Of a stretch of 12,603 bases of DNA, positions 11,968 to 12,603 are shown piece by piece. This DNA comes from UBA7985 sp965658725 (GTDB lineage: Bacteria; Pseudomonadota; Alphaproteobacteria; UBA7985). The stretch spans positions 1-12,603 of the forward strand of contig CBFHUI010000079.1 in NCBI GenBank assembly GCA_965658725.1, given 5' to 3'. Below the pieces are notes generated by a model that saw only the letters and a program-made list of their open reading frames with translations, did not search any database and was not told the origin of the DNA. The first letter of the stretch is position 1, and every line of letters starts with the position of its first letter. The translations under genes were made by a program, and so were the position numbers.

Positions 11968-12423
11968 TCAAAGTTGAGACACAAGACCCCGCCGCCGCAT
12001 GTGCCGCCGCAGCACGCGATTCCAGCTCCGCTCCGGCATCTGGCTCAGCGGCAGCCAGAACCAGCGGATATGAACGGGTTCATGCCAGTCCGAGGGCGTC
12101 ATCTCCCAGCTTTCCCAAGAGTCCGGCAGCGGCACCTTGGGGAAAGCAAGGTAGAACCAGCGGTCCATTTTCATGCGGTGGCCGGTGTGGACGTGAACGT
12201 CCTTGCCGATAAACCGCATGGTTCCGAAACCTCCGCTCAGCCCCGTTTCTTCTTGCGCTTCCCGTCGCACGGCGAGGTTTGGCAGCTCGCCAGGCTCCAG
12301 CGTTCCTCCGGGAAGGGCCAGCGGCATTTCAGGGTAGTCCACGTGCTCGTGCACCAACAAATGGTGGCGACGTATCATGTAGACGTAGGCTTTCTTGACG
12401 TTTTTTAGCGGGGGAAGGCTCAC
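11968..12423 (-). CDS. NUDIX hydrolase
   Basis: This is a small NUDIX pyrophosphohydrolase of unknown substrate. The 151-residue product has a perfect Nudix box at residues 40-62 (G-x5-E-x7-REAQEETGL), with the metal-binding glutamates Glu55, Glu58 and Glu59. An N-terminal strand (KKAYVYMIRRHHLLVHEH, 10-27) precedes it. After the box come a beta-rich region with VHVHTGHRMKMDRWFYLAFP and a Trp-rich end (DSWESWEMTPSDWHEP), which may help define the substrate. The start is a GTG at 12423 that overlaps the lipB TGA in the sequence GTGA, so it is probably translated by coupling. sppA follows after 19 nt. Substrate specificity cannot be inferred. Confidence 0.92.
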   Translation of the reverse strand: MSLPPLKNVKKAYVYMIRRHHLLVHEHVDYPEMPLALPGGTLEPGELPNLAVRREAQEETGLSGGFGTMRFIGKDVHVHTGHRMKMDRWFYLAFPKVPLPDSWESWEMTPSDWHEPVHIRWFWLPLSQMPERSWNRVLRRHMRRRGLVSQL

Positions 12424-12603
12424 AGGCTCAGAATATCCGGTGCGTGTTTCATCAGAGCGGCGTCTACGTCAGCCATCGAGGCAGAAACGCCCAGATCAGC
12501 CAGCGACGTCACGCCGAAATCGCGGATGCCGCAGGGAACGATACCATCAAAGTGACTCAAATCCGGCGCGACGTTCAGAGAAATGCCATGAAAGCTGATC
12601 CAT
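12420..12603 (-). CDS. lipB: lipoyl(octanoyl)transferase LipB, C-terminal part
   Basis: LipB moves octanoyl groups from acyl carrier protein to lipoyl domains of the 2-oxoacid dehydrogenases. Only the last 61 codons are in the window; the 5' part lies beyond the right edge. The fragment begins WISFHGISLNVAPDLSHFDG and continues IVPCGIRDFGVTSLADLG, matching the SFHG(I/L)xLNV and PCG signatures; the cysteine of PCGI is the acyl-carrying catalytic residue of the family. The TGA overlaps the GTG start of the NUDIX gene by the 4-nt GTGA. The family call is strong despite the short length. Confidence 0.92.
   Translation of the reverse strand, partial: WISFHGISLNVAPDLSHFDGIVPCGIRDFGVTSLADLGVSASMADVDAALMKHAPDILSL

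Overview
The window is a chromosomal segment of an alphaproteobacterium. Every gene I can support lies on the minus strand, so the biological reading direction is from right to left. The alphaproteobacterial assignment rests on three things. The gene order is rplN-rplX-rplE-rpsN-rpsH-rplF-rplR-rpsE-rpmD-rplO-secY-adk-rpsM-rpsK-rpoA-rplQ, with adk after secY and no rpsD or rpmJ in the cluster. RpoA is 338 residues long and ends in the WPPENIEDLAK-type tail. The flanking genes (lipB, SppA, SCO1/SenC, a GlcG/HbpS-like protein) fit the same group. By eye the base composition is GC-rich, in the high fifties percent. I cannot name the genus.

Layout in reading order. At the right edge is the 3' end of lipB (12603-12420). 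It overlaps by 4 nt a NUDIX hydrolase gene (12423-11968), which is followed after 19 nt by an S49 signal peptide peptidase gene (11948-10704). A 226-nt gap holds a hairpin after sppA, a candidate promoter and a structured leader. The spc-type ribosomal block then starts directly with rplN and runs tightly packed to rpsH, then with wider, hairpin-containing gaps through rplF, rplR, rpsE, rpmD and rplO (10477-6003). A 261-nt gap with a terminator-like hairpin precedes secY (5741-4284) and adk (4204-3557). A gap with a candidate promoter and a terminator-like hairpin precedes the alpha block rpsM-rpsK-rpoA-rplQ (3386-779), which ends at a clear intrinsic terminator (754-730). Last come a GlcG/HbpS-like gene (666-184) and a SCO1/SenC gene that overlaps its 3' end and runs off the left edge.

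How the genes work together. The core supplies ribosomal proteins, the protein translocation channel SecY, adenylate kinase and the alpha subunit of RNA polymerase, so translation, secretion, nucleotide balance and transcription share one growth-regulated locus. SppA (signal peptide clean-up) next to this cluster fits the secretion theme but is probably only a neighbour. Sco is a copper chaperone for cytochrome oxidase assembly.

This is mostly an ordinary housekeeping region, and I see no undescribed multi-gene system. The points worth a second look are: (1) the odd junction where the HbpS-like gene loses its normal C-terminus exactly where the Sco reading frame begins without an ATG; (2) terminator-like hairpins in front of rplN, secY and rpsM, which split the classical operon into three possibly attenuated units; (3) hairpins in nearly all the larger gaps of the ribosomal cluster; (4) the separation of rplN from the S10 block (no rpsQ or rpmC upstream). 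No gene-free stretch exceeds 300 bases. No tRNA, rRNA, CRISPR array, insertion sequence or prophage gene was seen.
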